A DNA stretch of 64,000 bases from Malaya genurostris (Eukaryota > Arthropoda > Insecta > Diptera > Culicidae). Location: positions 172,614,975-172,678,974 of the forward strand of contig NC_080572.1 in NCBI RefSeq assembly GCF_030247185.1, written 5' to 3'. Positions 21,770-36,222 of the stretch are shown here, one piece after another; within the stretch, counting starts at the first letter, position 1, and every line of letters starts with the position of its first letter. Made by a program: the position numbers and the translations under genes. The notes below the pieces were generated by a model, which did not search any database, was not told the origin of the DNA, and saw only the letters and a list, made by a program, of their open reading frames with translations.

Positions 21770-22082
21770 CAAAAGATACAAAACCTGAGACAATTGGCCA
21801 TTGAGCTGATAACTGCTTCAAAAAATTTCTAGCTATTGGAAGGAATGCCATTATGAGGGTCTTTAAGGGTTCAGATATATTGAATGCTGAGAAAATCCAT
21901 TCAACAATTTCCGAAAACTTCAGTAATCCTGTTGGTGGCTGTGAAATGGAGCCCACAGGATTATTACCTTTTTCTGTGCTAGATCCTGGATTAGTTTGTG
22001 AATTTGACAAACCAGGAGGTACAGTCTTTGGTTTTGACTTTTTTTGTTTAACACGGGGATTAATAACAAATATAGGAACCAA
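21762..22082 (-). CDS. I-clade LINE ORF1, C-terminal remnant
   Basis: About 106 residues remain, without a usable ATG. A Ser/Pro-rich linker (NSQTNPGSSTEKGNNP) leads into a hydrophobic helical end (FSEIVEWIFSAFNISEPLK, then LPIARNFLKQLSAQWP). The zinc-knuckle part expected upstream is missing because the element is 5'-truncated. Its stop TAA (21764-21762) overlaps the ORF2 start in ATGGATAA, which suggests coupled termination and reinitiation. Confidence 0.75.
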   Translation of the reverse strand: MVPIFVINPRVKQKKSKPKTVPPGLSNSQTNPGSSTEKGNNPVGSISQPPTGLLKFSEIVEWIFSAFNISEPLKTLIMAFLPIARNFLKQLSAQWPIVSGFVSFDG

Positions 22083-22090
22083 AAAAAACT

Positions 22091-23419
22091 AAGTAAATAC
22101 AAAATGAGTGTGGAATAGTTTTAATCTTTGAAAAATACTTTATTTTATTTTGCGTGCCTACTAAAAATTTCTGTAGATTAGTGGCTTTTCGTTCCAGAGC
22201 TTTCCGTGCGATGTGATTTTTTCCTCTCTCGTGGTTATCGTTTGGTTCCTGGTCCTGGTCGTGTGTGGCAGGCATGTGTTAGATCACACTTCAATCAAAA
22301 TAATGTATTTGCCGACAGTATCAACCAGTGTTTAGCAAGCGTCGGTCCCATGAGGGTTTGCCATATATTAACTTCAAAAGCGTGCTCGGTTTTCCTTTGA
22401 TTTCCTTCTCCCATCAACTGCAGCGGTTTGAATTTTCATGTAGCATCGATTGGTTACTATTACTTATGCAACCATTTACCCATAGAAGAGGCATCCCAGC
22501 AGGAAACGACTCCAAACGTTGTTGCTATCACGATTTGATCGATGTACGTACTTGCAAATGAATGATGCTATTTCAAAAAGTTGTCATATTAGGAAATTAA
22601 TATTAGAGTGTTAACTGTAATCTATTGACTGATTCATAATTCATATCGCAAAAAAGTAGCCTAATTATTGAAAAAAAATGCGGGTGGGTAATGTCAGAGA
22701 CATAACTGGATGTCGTGAATACGAAAACAACTGACATGTTCCTTAACACTTCCGAATATCAATTAGTTGATCAATTGTATGAATTATGCAAGCATTCCCC
22801 TTTTCCACATTTTTCGCAAAAACAAAGAAGGCTTCACTTGATCTCGATTACTGTGAATTTCACACAGCGAAAAGTGCACAAATCTAACCAAACTGTTATA
22901 GATTTGCACTAAATTAAGGATATTTCCTTTCGATTTGCGAACAACAAATCCTAATAGTTCTTTAAAAAACTTTTAGAGCCATTAGAACGGCTGATTTTGT
23001 GTAATGCTCTCCACCGTTGCTTTTTCATCCATGCAAATGACCTGCAGCTGTGACGTAATCGCTCTTGTCGAGAGCGAAACTAGCTTTGCAACGGCATTCA
23101 GAATGACCAAATTGAGAAACACACTACGATTTTCATCACTTTTCGGAACATTTTTCTCGAACGATTTGTTGTACAGCAGCAGATATTTTGTTCTCTTCCT
23201 CAGAACGCGTTCTGATTGGCTGGTGTTGACATGGGTCAAATGAGATAGGTTTTTCAATAGTGTACTATTGAAATACTTCAATTCTTTTGCTATACACGTT
23301 TAAGTTGAAAAAATTCGATTCTAATGGTAGTTAGATTATATAAATCCTTTCACAGATCACTGAGCTATGAGCTTTCAAAATACGAGAAAGGCAAACGCGC
23401 CTTATGAATTATCCTCTTT
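22091..23419. other. Unassigned sequence
   Basis: Part of 22680-22760 resembles 51255-51315 ('gggtgggtaatgt.agaga'), so it contains a repeat fragment. A minus-strand ORF of 99 residues at 22982-23281 has no motif I recognise. No gene can be supported. Confidence 0.4.
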
Positions 23420-23665
23420 GATACTCGTTTATACCAAACATTTCAGAAAAGTTGAATTTTGAATTATTTGAGATTATGTCACACAACTGAATATTTTATC
23501 ATAAAATTGTGATCATATTTCCGATGGCATGTAGCAAAAATTATGTTGATTCGTTAGATACAACAAGAGATATTCACGATCAAAAACTTATCACTCTCTC
23601 AGAGGGTAAATTTTGAAAAGGCACCCCATAGTAAAGTAAGTCGTATTCACGACAAAAAACAGATA
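23420..23665 (+). repeat. Family D repeat, copy 3
   Basis: It shares 'taccaaacattt.agaaa', 'atacaacaagagatattcac', 'aaaggcacccca' and 'gtattcacgacaaaa' with 7868-8262 and 52880-53400. Confidence 0.65.
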
Positions 23666-23841
23666 CTTTTCACGATTTCGAAAAGTATTACTTTTTATTG
23701 CAATTATTTTCAGAATTCGTACATTTCCGAAAGAGTTTCAAAGGTTTTCAAGGGTCTGTAGTATGTCATCAGTTGTGATGGTCGGATAAGAGATTTCTTA
23801 GACCCGAACCGGACCCGTAAACGATCGAAAATGAAATACTA

Positions 23842-24562
23842 CTGTGGGCAAAAAATTGTAAGCCTGTGTTAATAATTTCATAATTCTTTACTTATTCTTC
23901 CAAATATATTTCGATCCCTTCCAAGTAATCCTCCACGGCCCTAATAAACTTGTGACGTTTTTTTTCCAATTCTCGAAACAATTGTTAAAGTCAATTTCCG
24001 GAATAACCTTCAATGCGCGTAGCGATACACGTTTGATGTCATCAATTAACTCAAAATAGTTTCCCCGGAACGGTTTTTTGAGTTTGCTGAATAACTAGAA
24101 GTCACATGGAGCTAAACCAGGTGAATACGGCTGTTGCGGAACGATATTGGTTGAATTTTTGGCGAAAAAATGACGAAGAATTAAGTGGAGTGCACCACAC
24201 CTCGATAATCGATAATGTGTTTTCATATGCAGGTTAGTTTAATTGGTGAAACTATTTCCCCGGTTAGGAGTTTGCTACGGGTTCGAGTCCCGTCTCTGCG
24301 GTAACATTTTCTTGGTTCTTATTACATTATTGTATTCGCATGTCAATTTTCCAATCTGTTTTCCCTGTTAAATGCTAACCATAATCAAAGCTAGCTCAAG
24401 ACGGCTCTACGTCTTAGCAAAGACTAACACAAATCGTTGACTAATGAATATTTTGACGTGACATTTGATACAGATGTCACTGGCAGTCATTACAACCTAG
24501 AAAAAAATTTTCTTCGAACAGGGTTTCCGCCCGAAATATAATTCAAAAGTTTTTGCCCACAG
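23842..24562 (-). mobile_element. Mariner-like element with dead transposase
   Basis: The termini CTGTGGGCAAAAA (23842) and TTTTTGCCCACAG (24562) are inverted and both abut TA. The minus strand from about 24160 to 23890 encodes the C-terminal end of a mariner transposase: NIVPQQPYSPGLAPCDF, then LFSKLKKPFRGNYFEL. The third catalytic Asp of the usual PYSPDLAP motif is Gly here (GGT). The N-terminal and middle parts are missing, and a tRNA-like unit occupies part of the interior. Confidence 0.8.
24228..24301 (+). tRNA. tRNA-like unit or tRNA pseudogene
   Basis: A D-arm (GTTT...AAAC) contains an A box, TAGTTTAATTGG. The T-arm ACGGG-TTCGAGT-CCCGT is perfect and contains the B box GGTTCGAGTCC. 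The acceptor ends pair as TGCAGG with CTCTGCG, allowing wobbles and one mismatch. The anticodon stem is poor, and the loop CCGGTTA lacks the usual T33. It is best read as a tRNA pseudogene or the head of a SINE inserted in the mariner, not a working tRNA. Confidence 0.5.
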
Positions 24563-24776
24563 TAGTACTTTTACCCGTTCCCGACCGAGAATAATTTTTC
24601 TTCCAAACCCGAACCGGATAAAAAAAAACTTTACTCGTACCCTACCCGAACTCGAAAATGTGATCCACAACTAAATTTACCTACACCAAAAAATAAACCT
24701 TGAACCAGCCCTGATCCTACGATTGTGTATGTTTCAAATAATGTCATCCATTTTACTCCGAAATGACTTAACCAAC

Positions 24777-24934
24777 TGTTTGTTTGTTTGTTTCGATTAT
24801 AGAGGTTTTAACCTTGAGGTCATTCGCCTCTTCGGGCCGGAAAAACTTTCTGACCCTATGTGCGGGGTTGGGAATCGAACCCAGGCGGGCTGTGTGAAAG
24901 GCATCGACTTACCCATCACACTATACCCGTCCCC
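24777..24934 (-). mobile_element. tRNA-derived SINE (Feilai-like)
   Basis: On the minus strand it begins GGGGACGGGTATAGTG (A-box region). The B box GGTTCGATTCC follows at about 24875, then a tRNA-unrelated body (CGGCCCGAAGAGGCGAATGA, GGTTAAAACCTCTATAATCG) and a CAAA-type tail. I recall this body from an abundant mosquito SINE of the Feilai type, so the family name comes from memory. It is transcribed by RNA polymerase III and depends on a LINE for mobility. Confidence 0.8.
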
Positions 24935-25357
24935 AATTTAACCAACTCTCACGAGTGTAAATTCAGCTGAAATACATTTGGATTTTAACCCGATTGAACA
25001 TATAAGTTGAAGAAATGTAAAATATCTTATTATTTGGATTCGAAATTGTTCGTTTGTTAATGTGTTTGGTTATGTAAGTTAATGACCATAGGAACTATTT
25101 ATATCGGTATTTACCTTTCGGTTCTAGAAATACCGGAACTAGTGACTAAAAAATTTCAAAATAGTACCAATGGAGATAACTTGACTAGGTTTAACAACAT
25201 CTTACATTCAATTTTAAGTTTTATTTTAGTTTAATTTTATCCGTATTAACATACTCGGGAATTACATGAATTACAGGATGTTTGAAATTTTAGTATCGCA
25301 AAAAATTAAAATTCACAAACCGTAATTTTTCGTGACCATGTAAAAATAAATTAATAA
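24935..25357. other. Unassigned AT-rich DNA
   Basis: Nothing is recognised. Confidence 0.4.
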
Positions 25358-27015
<1,658 letters not shown>

Positions 27016-27523
27016 TTTCCGGAGGAAGAAAGGGAAAAAAAGCCAGAAGAAAAGTGGAGGTGGACGTGTGTGGCTCGGCGAAGAAAAGTGAAGTTTCGTC
27101 TACCTTCTCGAGTGCGACGGAGCCAAACAAGGCTGGGCCGGAACAATCGGCTTTTGGTGTCAACTCGACGGCCGGATTTCTACGTTGACAATCACTGGGA
27201 CCGTCTTTCGCCATCGTGGAGGCAATGCTTTAAGTGTCTGGAAGTGTATCAGCTGAAACATTTACTGTCGGAAGAATCAGAAGTGCAGAAACGAACTGTG
27301 TGGCCTCTATCAATGTACGCTCTTCGAGCATTGTTCCGGAAATTTTGCTTATCACGAAAATTGGAGCTAGGTCGAAAGGAATCTGAAACACAAGATGTGC
27401 AAAACGAGGCTCAGCGAAAACTGTTTGACAAATCGGTTAAGTTGAAAAAAAAACGACATGAGATGGAACAATTCAGAGAAGTCCGCGCGCGAACGGCCAC
27501 GCAGATCGCCAAATTCAAGTTCG
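27016..27523 (+). CDS. Unrecognised ORF ending at a consensus splice donor
   Basis: The frame is open from 27016 and reads about 169 residues to 27523, where the sequence is TTCG|GTAAGT, a near-ideal insect donor. It is rich in Arg and Lys, with a probable coiled-coil near the end (ELGRKESETQDVQNEAQRKL, then KLKKKRHEMEQFREVRAR). The only ATG in the early part is internal (MYALRALF), so the true start is uncertain, and another frame upstream is also open. It could be a host exon, or the 5' part of an unidentified retroelement, since Arg/Lys-rich coiled coils occur at the start of some Gag proteins. I do not recognise it. Confidence 0.35.
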
Positions 27524-27589
27524 GTAAGTCTGCACAATTAATGCATGCCTTTTCACACCTCTATCGCACTTGTTTGCTCATGTGGTGAC

Positions 27590-28100
27590 GCAAAATTATA
27601 ACACAATGTTGAAACTAGGTTCGAAACTAGCTTCAAACAAACGGTTTGACAGCAGTTAGGGAGGAAACTGGGTTAAATTTAGAACTAAACGAAAACGAAA
27701 CCAAGAGATTTTCCTAGAATTTTGCTGATTGGATCAATGTTCAAGAGGATTGCCATAACGGATTGAGACTGACATTTTCTATGCATTATTCTGTGAACCA
27801 ATATCAAATTAAAATTTAAGCGTCGTCTCATCAAGCAACAAAAAGCTCCACAGTACCTGAAAAATATCCACTGTAATAGAGCTATAGAGTACGCGTGGCA
27901 CTTTTTGGCAACGCATTTCTGAGAAAACTTTGTCGCTACTTAAAAACTTTACAAGAAACTGTTCAAAGTTAGTTCTGTTGTGTTGGGTGAACATTCAAGT
28001 ATGAGTGATTCCCTAAAAAAGGACTGTTCAGAATACTTTGTATGTTTCTTAAGCCAAATCTTTTTTTACGAAATTTTGGTTACGGATCTCGTTGTCACCC
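27590..28100. other. Unassigned sequence
   Basis: No gene is recognised. The segment 'aggttcgaaact' occurs at about 26850 and 27617, a short dispersed repeat. Confidence 0.35.
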
Positions 28101-28105
28101 TTCTT

Positions 28106-28175
28106 GCCACGGAAAAAGTGACCTTCAATCTTCCATTTCCATCTAGCGAAGTTTGAAGGTCACTTTTTCCGTGGC
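28106..28175. repeat. Perfect 23-bp stem with a 24-nt loop
   Basis: Positions 28106-28128 (gccacggaaaaagtgacc...) are exactly reverse-complementary to 28153-28175. The hairpin lies in the 3' coding part of the broken ORF1 on the minus strand, where it turns a short piece of the frame into its own inverse. Confidence 0.9.
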
Positions 28176-28900
28176 TTATATCATCCATTGCTTCACCGTC
28201 GGAGTTGTGGGTGGTTGCCGTTATTATATTTTCTTTGTTGATCGCAGTCTTGTGCTCGATGCTAGTTGTTGTAGATGCACTTTGTACATTGATTGCAGTT
28301 GATAGTTGGTAGGATTGTGGGCCCTAGAACAAAATAAGATTTATCCCTAAATTGATGGTGGGTCTTTTTGAAACAGGAGAACTGCGTTCACTAGTTACCG
28401 TTGATGAGCGATTGACCTTGTCTTTGGTTGAAGATGTTTTTTTCGCAGTGTTTGTGCAGGGTTGACCGTAGTGAACAGGCTGTTCACAAAACTGATATGT
28501 AATCAGCTGATTTTCATACATAATTAGCGTTTTACACGGATGTATCCCACCTTGACCACAAATGATGTAAGATGGAATTGCCTTACTTAGTTGCATACGT
28601 ACCAATCGCACGCCATTACGGATGCCGGGGAAAAATTCCGCCATACTAGCCTTTCGATGGAAAAAAAATTTCCGTACTGTGACGTATTTTTCCGAACGAA
28701 CTGATCGCTGTGGCATTGTCCACCATGTACACAGGAATTTTGTATTTAATATTGTCACACATGACGCTGTGCGCTTCGTTGTTAACCGAAGAGAACGCAA
28801 TTGCATCTTTTTCACGTTTAAACATAATGTACACACAGTTAGAGGCCTTGTTAAATTGAATCTCAATTACATTATTAGCGTCTAGATGCATTCGTTTCAA
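28176..28900 (-). pseudogene. Zinc-knuckle ORF1-like pseudogene (LINE-associated)
   Basis: The minus strand from 28900 reads MKRMHLDANNVIEIQFNKAS, then NCVYIMFKREKDAIAF and IKYKIPVYMVD. A frameshift near 28650 moves the match to another frame: AEFFPGIRNGVRLVRMQLSK and AIPSYII. The knuckle then reads YQFCEQPVHYGQPC, a CCHC motif whose first Cys is Tyr. A Ser/Thr-rich tail with stops follows. I recall this arrangement from a widespread mosquito retroelement ORF1, an assignment made from memory. A shorter decayed copy is at 37150-37330. Confidence 0.6.
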
Positions 28901-31165
<2,265 letters not shown>

Positions 31166-31573
31166 AAAATTTCCGAGGCCCGGAGGGCCAAGTGTCATAT
31201 AACAATCGATTCAGCTCGACGAACTGAGCAAATGTCCATGTGTGTGTATGTGTGTGCTGAATGGTTTTGAGACCGGATGTTTACTTTTTGAGTTATACGA
31301 AGTTTTATGTCAAAATTCTCAGTTTTTTGACAATATCTGTCACAATTGACCTTGAAAACAAAGTATGTTTTCAGACTTAGATATCGCACGGCAATAACTA
31401 TCCAACAAGCCATAAATTGTTGAAATGCGTTCATTTTTAACGGAGATATCGATATTTTTGTGTAAGCCTTGTTCAAGTAGTAGGAGTTTTGAGCGCTGTA
31501 TGAAAAAAGCAATGCTTGGGAGCAACGTGAAATATGATTATTTATCCTATTACTTGGAATTGTTTCTAAATAC

Positions 31574-32053
31574 CAAAACCTGTTTTAATCCACCTAGTCG
31601 TGTAATGATGCGTTTCTCATATCAATATCATATATAATACTGTGGTATTCTTAAAAATAATTTTCTTCGATTCGTAAAAGAATAACCGAAATCAGTTTGT
31701 TTGACTGGCTACTGTTAAAAACTATCAATTGTAGAAGTTTTGAATTTTCGATTTAGAAAACTTTTTACGGTTTTTCGCCCCTTTCAGTGATGGCATAAAA
31801 TTTTTAACAAACTTTTCCCAATATTTCCGAATCCGGAAGTCCAGACCCACATGAAATTCAGGAATTACGTATAGGACCACAGGACCTTTCATTTGAATCT
31901 AACACACACACAAACACACACATACACACACAGACATTTTGCGTACTCGACGAACTGAGTCGCATGGTATATGACACTCGGACCTCCTGGCCTCGGTTCA
32001 AAAGGCGGTTTTCACAGTGATTGCATAACCTTTCTTTATGAGAAAGGCAAAAA
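31574..32053 (+). repeat. Family B modular repeat, copy B2 (nested in A3)
   Basis: It begins CCTGTTTTAATCCACCTAG and ends GAGAAAGGCAAAA, with one internal unit, a CA patch and the 3' hairpin (here GGACCTCCTGGCC, so the palindrome is weakened). It splits the family A text 'accaaaa/agactg', which is continuous in A1 and A2. Confidence 0.85.
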
Positions 32054-33213
32054 GACTGAGTACAGCATCTTTTTTCATGGCGTTTGTCCTCGGACCGATT
32101 TTAGCACGGTTCGTTTTTGGCAGCATAATCGTTCAAGTATGATATGTATACTAGATGATGGCAGCATTTTCAAGTTGATAGTAATTCCATAATTATTTTG
32201 ATTTAAGCTACTTATAACAATAAATGCAGGAAGAACATAACTCCCATACTCAGTTCGTTGAGATCAGCAAATGCGTTTGTGTCAAATAATTTCACTCAAT
32301 TTTCTAGGAGATTACTCAACCGTTTTCTACAAACTTTCTTTTCTTTTCATATGAAAAGTCGTATGCTCCCATTCAAGCTTCCTGAAATACGTTTGGATTC
32401 GATTTCTGATTCCGGAACAATAAGTTGATATGTGAAACGAAATGAAAATTGTGTAACTCATTTTTCTCGTAGATGGCTGAACCGATCTAAGATTCAAATG
32501 AAATCTAACAATTATCTAAGGTTGAAATGAAAAGTCTTACTTTTCAGTCAGGTCTTGCTTTTTGTCAGATCCAACTTCCGGTTTAGGGGATACGAAAGAT
32601 TAGCATAAAAATGTCTGTTTCACTTAAATTAATCGGGTTTATCGGGTTTGCAGATATGGACAGTCGATAACCAAATAAACTTATTTCAGTTTTAACGGTA
32701 TCCAGTTTTCGATTCTGAAGGTATCCAACAATTTCATTCGCACTACGATTTTTCAAAGATGTCTACACTGATTTTCAAACATTTTGAAACAAATGTAAAC
32801 TATTCAGGTGAATTTAACTGACTTTGGCTACAGCGATTTTCGAATTCCGTTCGTTTCTCAAAGCTCAATCGTTTTCTCATAAAAAGCCAAATCTAATTTC
32901 TAAACTAAACTATAATTCAAATTAAAGTAATTATGGCCCCATACTAAATCAATGAATTTTATGTAATTCTGACTTCCGATTCTAGAGTTACATGGTGATG
33001 AGTTTTTAAAATTTAAACCGATATAGAAGATGACAATCCAAAAATGTTTCAAAGTTGGACTCAAAACTATTGCAATGCATTCGTCATATTAATTTATGGT
33101 CATACGAATCGTTCTGAATACTGGCTCTGGAAGTATCGTAAATAATGACGAAAAAGTGTAAAATAAGTGGAACTTACTTCGATATCTCATGGAATGTTCA
33201 ATCGATTGTCACA

Positions 33214-33281
33214 TTATTATTATTATTATATCGTTTATTTATCCCCGGTTTTAACCTAATTCTGGTCGTTCACCAGGTTAT
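33214..33281 (-). mobile_element. Short 3' tail of a retroelement with target duplication
   Basis: About 68 bp ending on the minus strand in (ATA)n is flanked by the direct repeat AATCGATTGTCACA at 33200-33213 and 33282-33295. A related tail is at about 50917-50972. It is a strongly 5'-truncated SINE or LINE insertion. Confidence 0.7.
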
Positions 33282-33488
33282 AATCGATTGTCACACGTTT
33301 TGATTCAAATTCGATCCGATTTGCAGTTTTGACACTAAATTAGTGATTAAAATCTCGAACTGTCGCTTAAAACGACAGTCATTGAAATAATGTCATGAGA
33401 ACTAAACCACCGAAGAATATTCATGCAAAAACCACATGCGGATTGATAAAAAATCATCATCTCTCTGCTAGGTGGATTAAACACGTTT

Positions 33489-33983
33489 TTGATGTGGAAC
33501 ACATCTTTACTTGCTATATAGGGGTGCAAATTAGAAACTAAAGAAAAACTACATGTAGAAATGTTGTCAGGTTTTAAACACTTACAGCTCAGTCTATTTT
33601 GTATCAATTATTATTATTATTTCATCATTTGATAAGAAATATTTCTATGTTTCGATTTTAATGTATCAAGCCACGTATTTTCAATTATATATGATTGAAA
33701 TTTTGATAAGTAGTGAGCAGTGTCCTATTTGGCTGCTAAAAATCTTTGGCATACCGGATTTCCCTGCCATAGACGACGGTTTTGAAGGAGTAAACGATGT
33801 ATCAAAGAGAGAGCATCGCTCTGATTGGTTAATCGATGCAAAAGCGAAGCTGTTGGAAGCACGCGAATCTATAAATAGAAGCAAAATTAAAGCTAACGTT
33901 TCAGTCCTACTCCTAGCATGCTAGAGGTAGGTTGTTGCTAGACAGCAAGACAAAAACGTGCCATAAAACGATTTGAAGCTTTA
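33489..33983. other. Unassigned sequence
   Basis: An 87-codon ORF at 33661-33924 has no recognisable motif and is probably non-coding. Confidence 0.4.
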
Positions 33984-34640
33984 AGGGCTGAGGCCAGTAG
34001 GTCGCGTAAAACCACGTGGCTCGCTGTGCGTATTACATTTCTCTCCATGCTCTCTCGTAAATGTGCAAAATTACTCTCGATGTGGCCAAGAAAGTTTTGA
34101 TATTTTCGGTTACAAGTTTGACTACATCACATGAAATCCAATAAAGCTACCGCTTGTTTGGCAGCCATGCTGAGCCGATTTTATTTCTCTCTCCTGTTTC
34201 GTTACGTTACCAGGATACAAGAGCAGAAAAAATGGTGCCGCCATAGAAATGGACTTACCATTACAAAAATAACATTCACTTAATTTTTATCGCGAGCGAC
34301 AACATATATGTTTTCATGCACTAATCGCATCTAAACTAAATTATCTAGACATTGTCGGGATAGATTTTTGATCCATGCTTTTGAAGGCGATATATTCAAT
34401 GAACAAGCTGAAAGTTGTCGTTTTCAGCTATGCAATTCTTCCTTCAGAAAAAGGACTTTCCTGACCGCTAAAGTCAAACAATCATTCTGAAATTTTCACA
34501 GAATAATCTAAACTAATTTTCTAAGAGATTGTCAGTTGGGTTTTTTTGATATTCGACACCGTTTCTGAGAAAATCAGATTTGAAGCGTGAAAATAGTCCT
34601 TTAAAATGCCCTAAAACACATTGGCCTCAGCCCTTTATTG
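33984..34640 (+). mobile_element. Family P DNA element with TIRs, copy 1
   Basis: The ends AAGGGCTGAGGCCA (about 33986) and TGGCCTCAGCCCTT (about 34637) are inverted. The interior has no ORF. The left flank reads TTTAAGGG and the right CCCTTTA, compatible with a TTAA-like target, though not exactly. The interior is nearly the same as 55336-55975. Confidence 0.75.
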
Positions 34641-35149
34641 GTATGCTCTGATCTTGTGTCATGCAAGCTCGGAATTCCATGTTATGTCGTTTCCCCATGA
34701 GAAATTTACAACCACCCCTAGATAAATTTGGAGTGCTTAAGATAATTTTCTAATTTATATTAGATGAACTCGATTGATAATGAGAAATAGTTTATCGCTT
34801 CAACCGAAATCGCAGAATGGTAGAGAAACTTAACGCTAAAAAACTGCTTGGATAAACAACTTGAACACAAGCTTGGCGAAGAGAAGCTTAATTATCGAAA
34901 TCGCAAGTATGTACAAAGATATAATTGCATACATTTGGGATAATGGTGTTATTTCGTCGGTTATAAAACAAATGCAAATCAAGTCAAATGATGTTCGGTG
35001 TTGGTTCGGATTGATTGAACTTTTTGATTGTAGATCATTAGAAATTTTGGTTGCCTTGTTCCACATCAATGGCTCGAACAACCCCATGGGGCTGATCCTT
35101 GTAGTTTTTAAATATAAAAATAGGCATAGAATTTGTTCAAACTCATTAA
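34641..35149. other. Unassigned sequence
   Basis: No gene is supported. A 105-codon ORF at 34861-35178 runs into repeat A4 and has no known motif. Confidence 0.35.
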
Positions 35150-35880
35150 TATCTTTCCGAGGCCCAGAGTGTCAGTAGTCGATGAACAAATAAACTTATT
35201 TTAGTTTTACCGGAAGGCACCCAACAATGTTATGTGGAATGCACTGCGATTTTTCAAAGCTACATTCCTTATAAAATTCTAATTAAACGAAATGGTTTAC
35301 AATCAATTAGGAGAATTTAACTGACTTTGGCTATACCTGCTTCCGAATTCCGGTTCCGAAAATATCGGGAATAGAGGAGCTCAAACAAGGCCAAAACGTA
35401 TGTCATAAACAAAAATTGAAGTAAAGGAAAGGGTCCCATGCAAAATCGACGAACTTTATCCGATTCAGACTTTCGATTCTGTAATTACAGGGAGTTTTTA
35501 AATTTAAACCGTCATAAAAGATGCCGATACCAAGAAATCTTCATAGTTGGGTTCAAAATCATTCCAATTTATTCGTCATGTTAATTCATGGCCAAACAAA
35601 TGCTGGCTTCTGAATACCATTCGCAAAAGTACAGTGAATAATGACCAAAAAACTCTAAAGTGGAACTCACTTCGACATCTAATTCAATGCTTAATCGATT
35701 GTCACACGTTAAGATTCAAAGGAATAATTTCATACCGATTTGTTAATTTTAGTAGGTTTGACGTAAAGCCCCCATCACTAAGTTCAGTTTTTGCAATGAC
35801 TGAACGGAAACATATATTGTAGAAGCCAAATGAATGAAAAACTAACAGAAAAGATGATTTATTAGAAAAAGATACGCTCA

Positions 35881-35950
35881 GAGATAGGACTCGAACCTGC
35901 GTTCTTCTGCATTCCGTGCTTACGCGCTACTATTTCGCCGCTCTGGATCT
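35881..35950 (-). tRNA. tRNA-like unit or tRNA pseudogene
   Basis: The minus strand has a B box, GGTTCGAGTCC, and an acceptor match CAGAG with CTCTG. The D-arm and T-stem are imperfect (the T-stem has mismatches). It is probably a tRNA-derived retroposon head or a pseudogene. Confidence 0.4.
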
Positions 35951-36222
35951 TGTTATAGACACTCTAAAACACCAGTCAGACATCCAAACATCTTCTTTGT
36001 CCATCAACCAATAGTCTTCTCGCTTTTTCGCTCATGCATTGAGTAGGAGAGTGTATTTATAATCGCTTGTCACCTTCTTTAATGATGCCAGTCGCTGGCT
36101 GGACATCGTTAGCGACAGACCTCTATGAAGGTTGTATTGATTGTCTACCCTTTCCTATCAGAAGTAGATTGTTACGGAAAATCAAACTGCAAATGTTTTT
36201 AACGATTTATTAATTTTAGTTG

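Larger units (their letters stand above)
17685..22090 (-). mobile_element. I-clade LINE, 5'-truncated, ORF2 intact
   Basis: On the minus strand the order is the C-terminal part of ORF1, an overlapping full-length ORF2 with endonuclease, reverse transcriptase and RNase H, a 3' UTR (18076-17694) and a poly(A) run (poly-T at 17685-17693 on the plus strand). The 5' end is truncated near 22085. RNase H together with an APE endonuclease is characteristic of the I group of LINEs, which are abundant in mosquitoes. Confidence 0.9.
23784..24675. mobile_element. Family F (hAT-like) element F2, split by a mariner
   Basis: The left piece 23784-23841 (gatggtcggataag, acccgaaccggacccg) and the right piece 24563-24675 (acccgttcccgacc, acccgaactcg) belong to the CCCG-rich element seen intact at 38162-39166. 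The mariner 23842-24562 sits between them. The ends are degraded. Confidence 0.65.

Noticed and set aside
22206..22561. Short Cys-containing ORFs as a host gene
   Set aside because: There is no ATG-led coding bias, splice context or domain.
34861..35178. 105-codon ORF
   Set aside because: It runs into repeat A4 and shows no recognisable motif.
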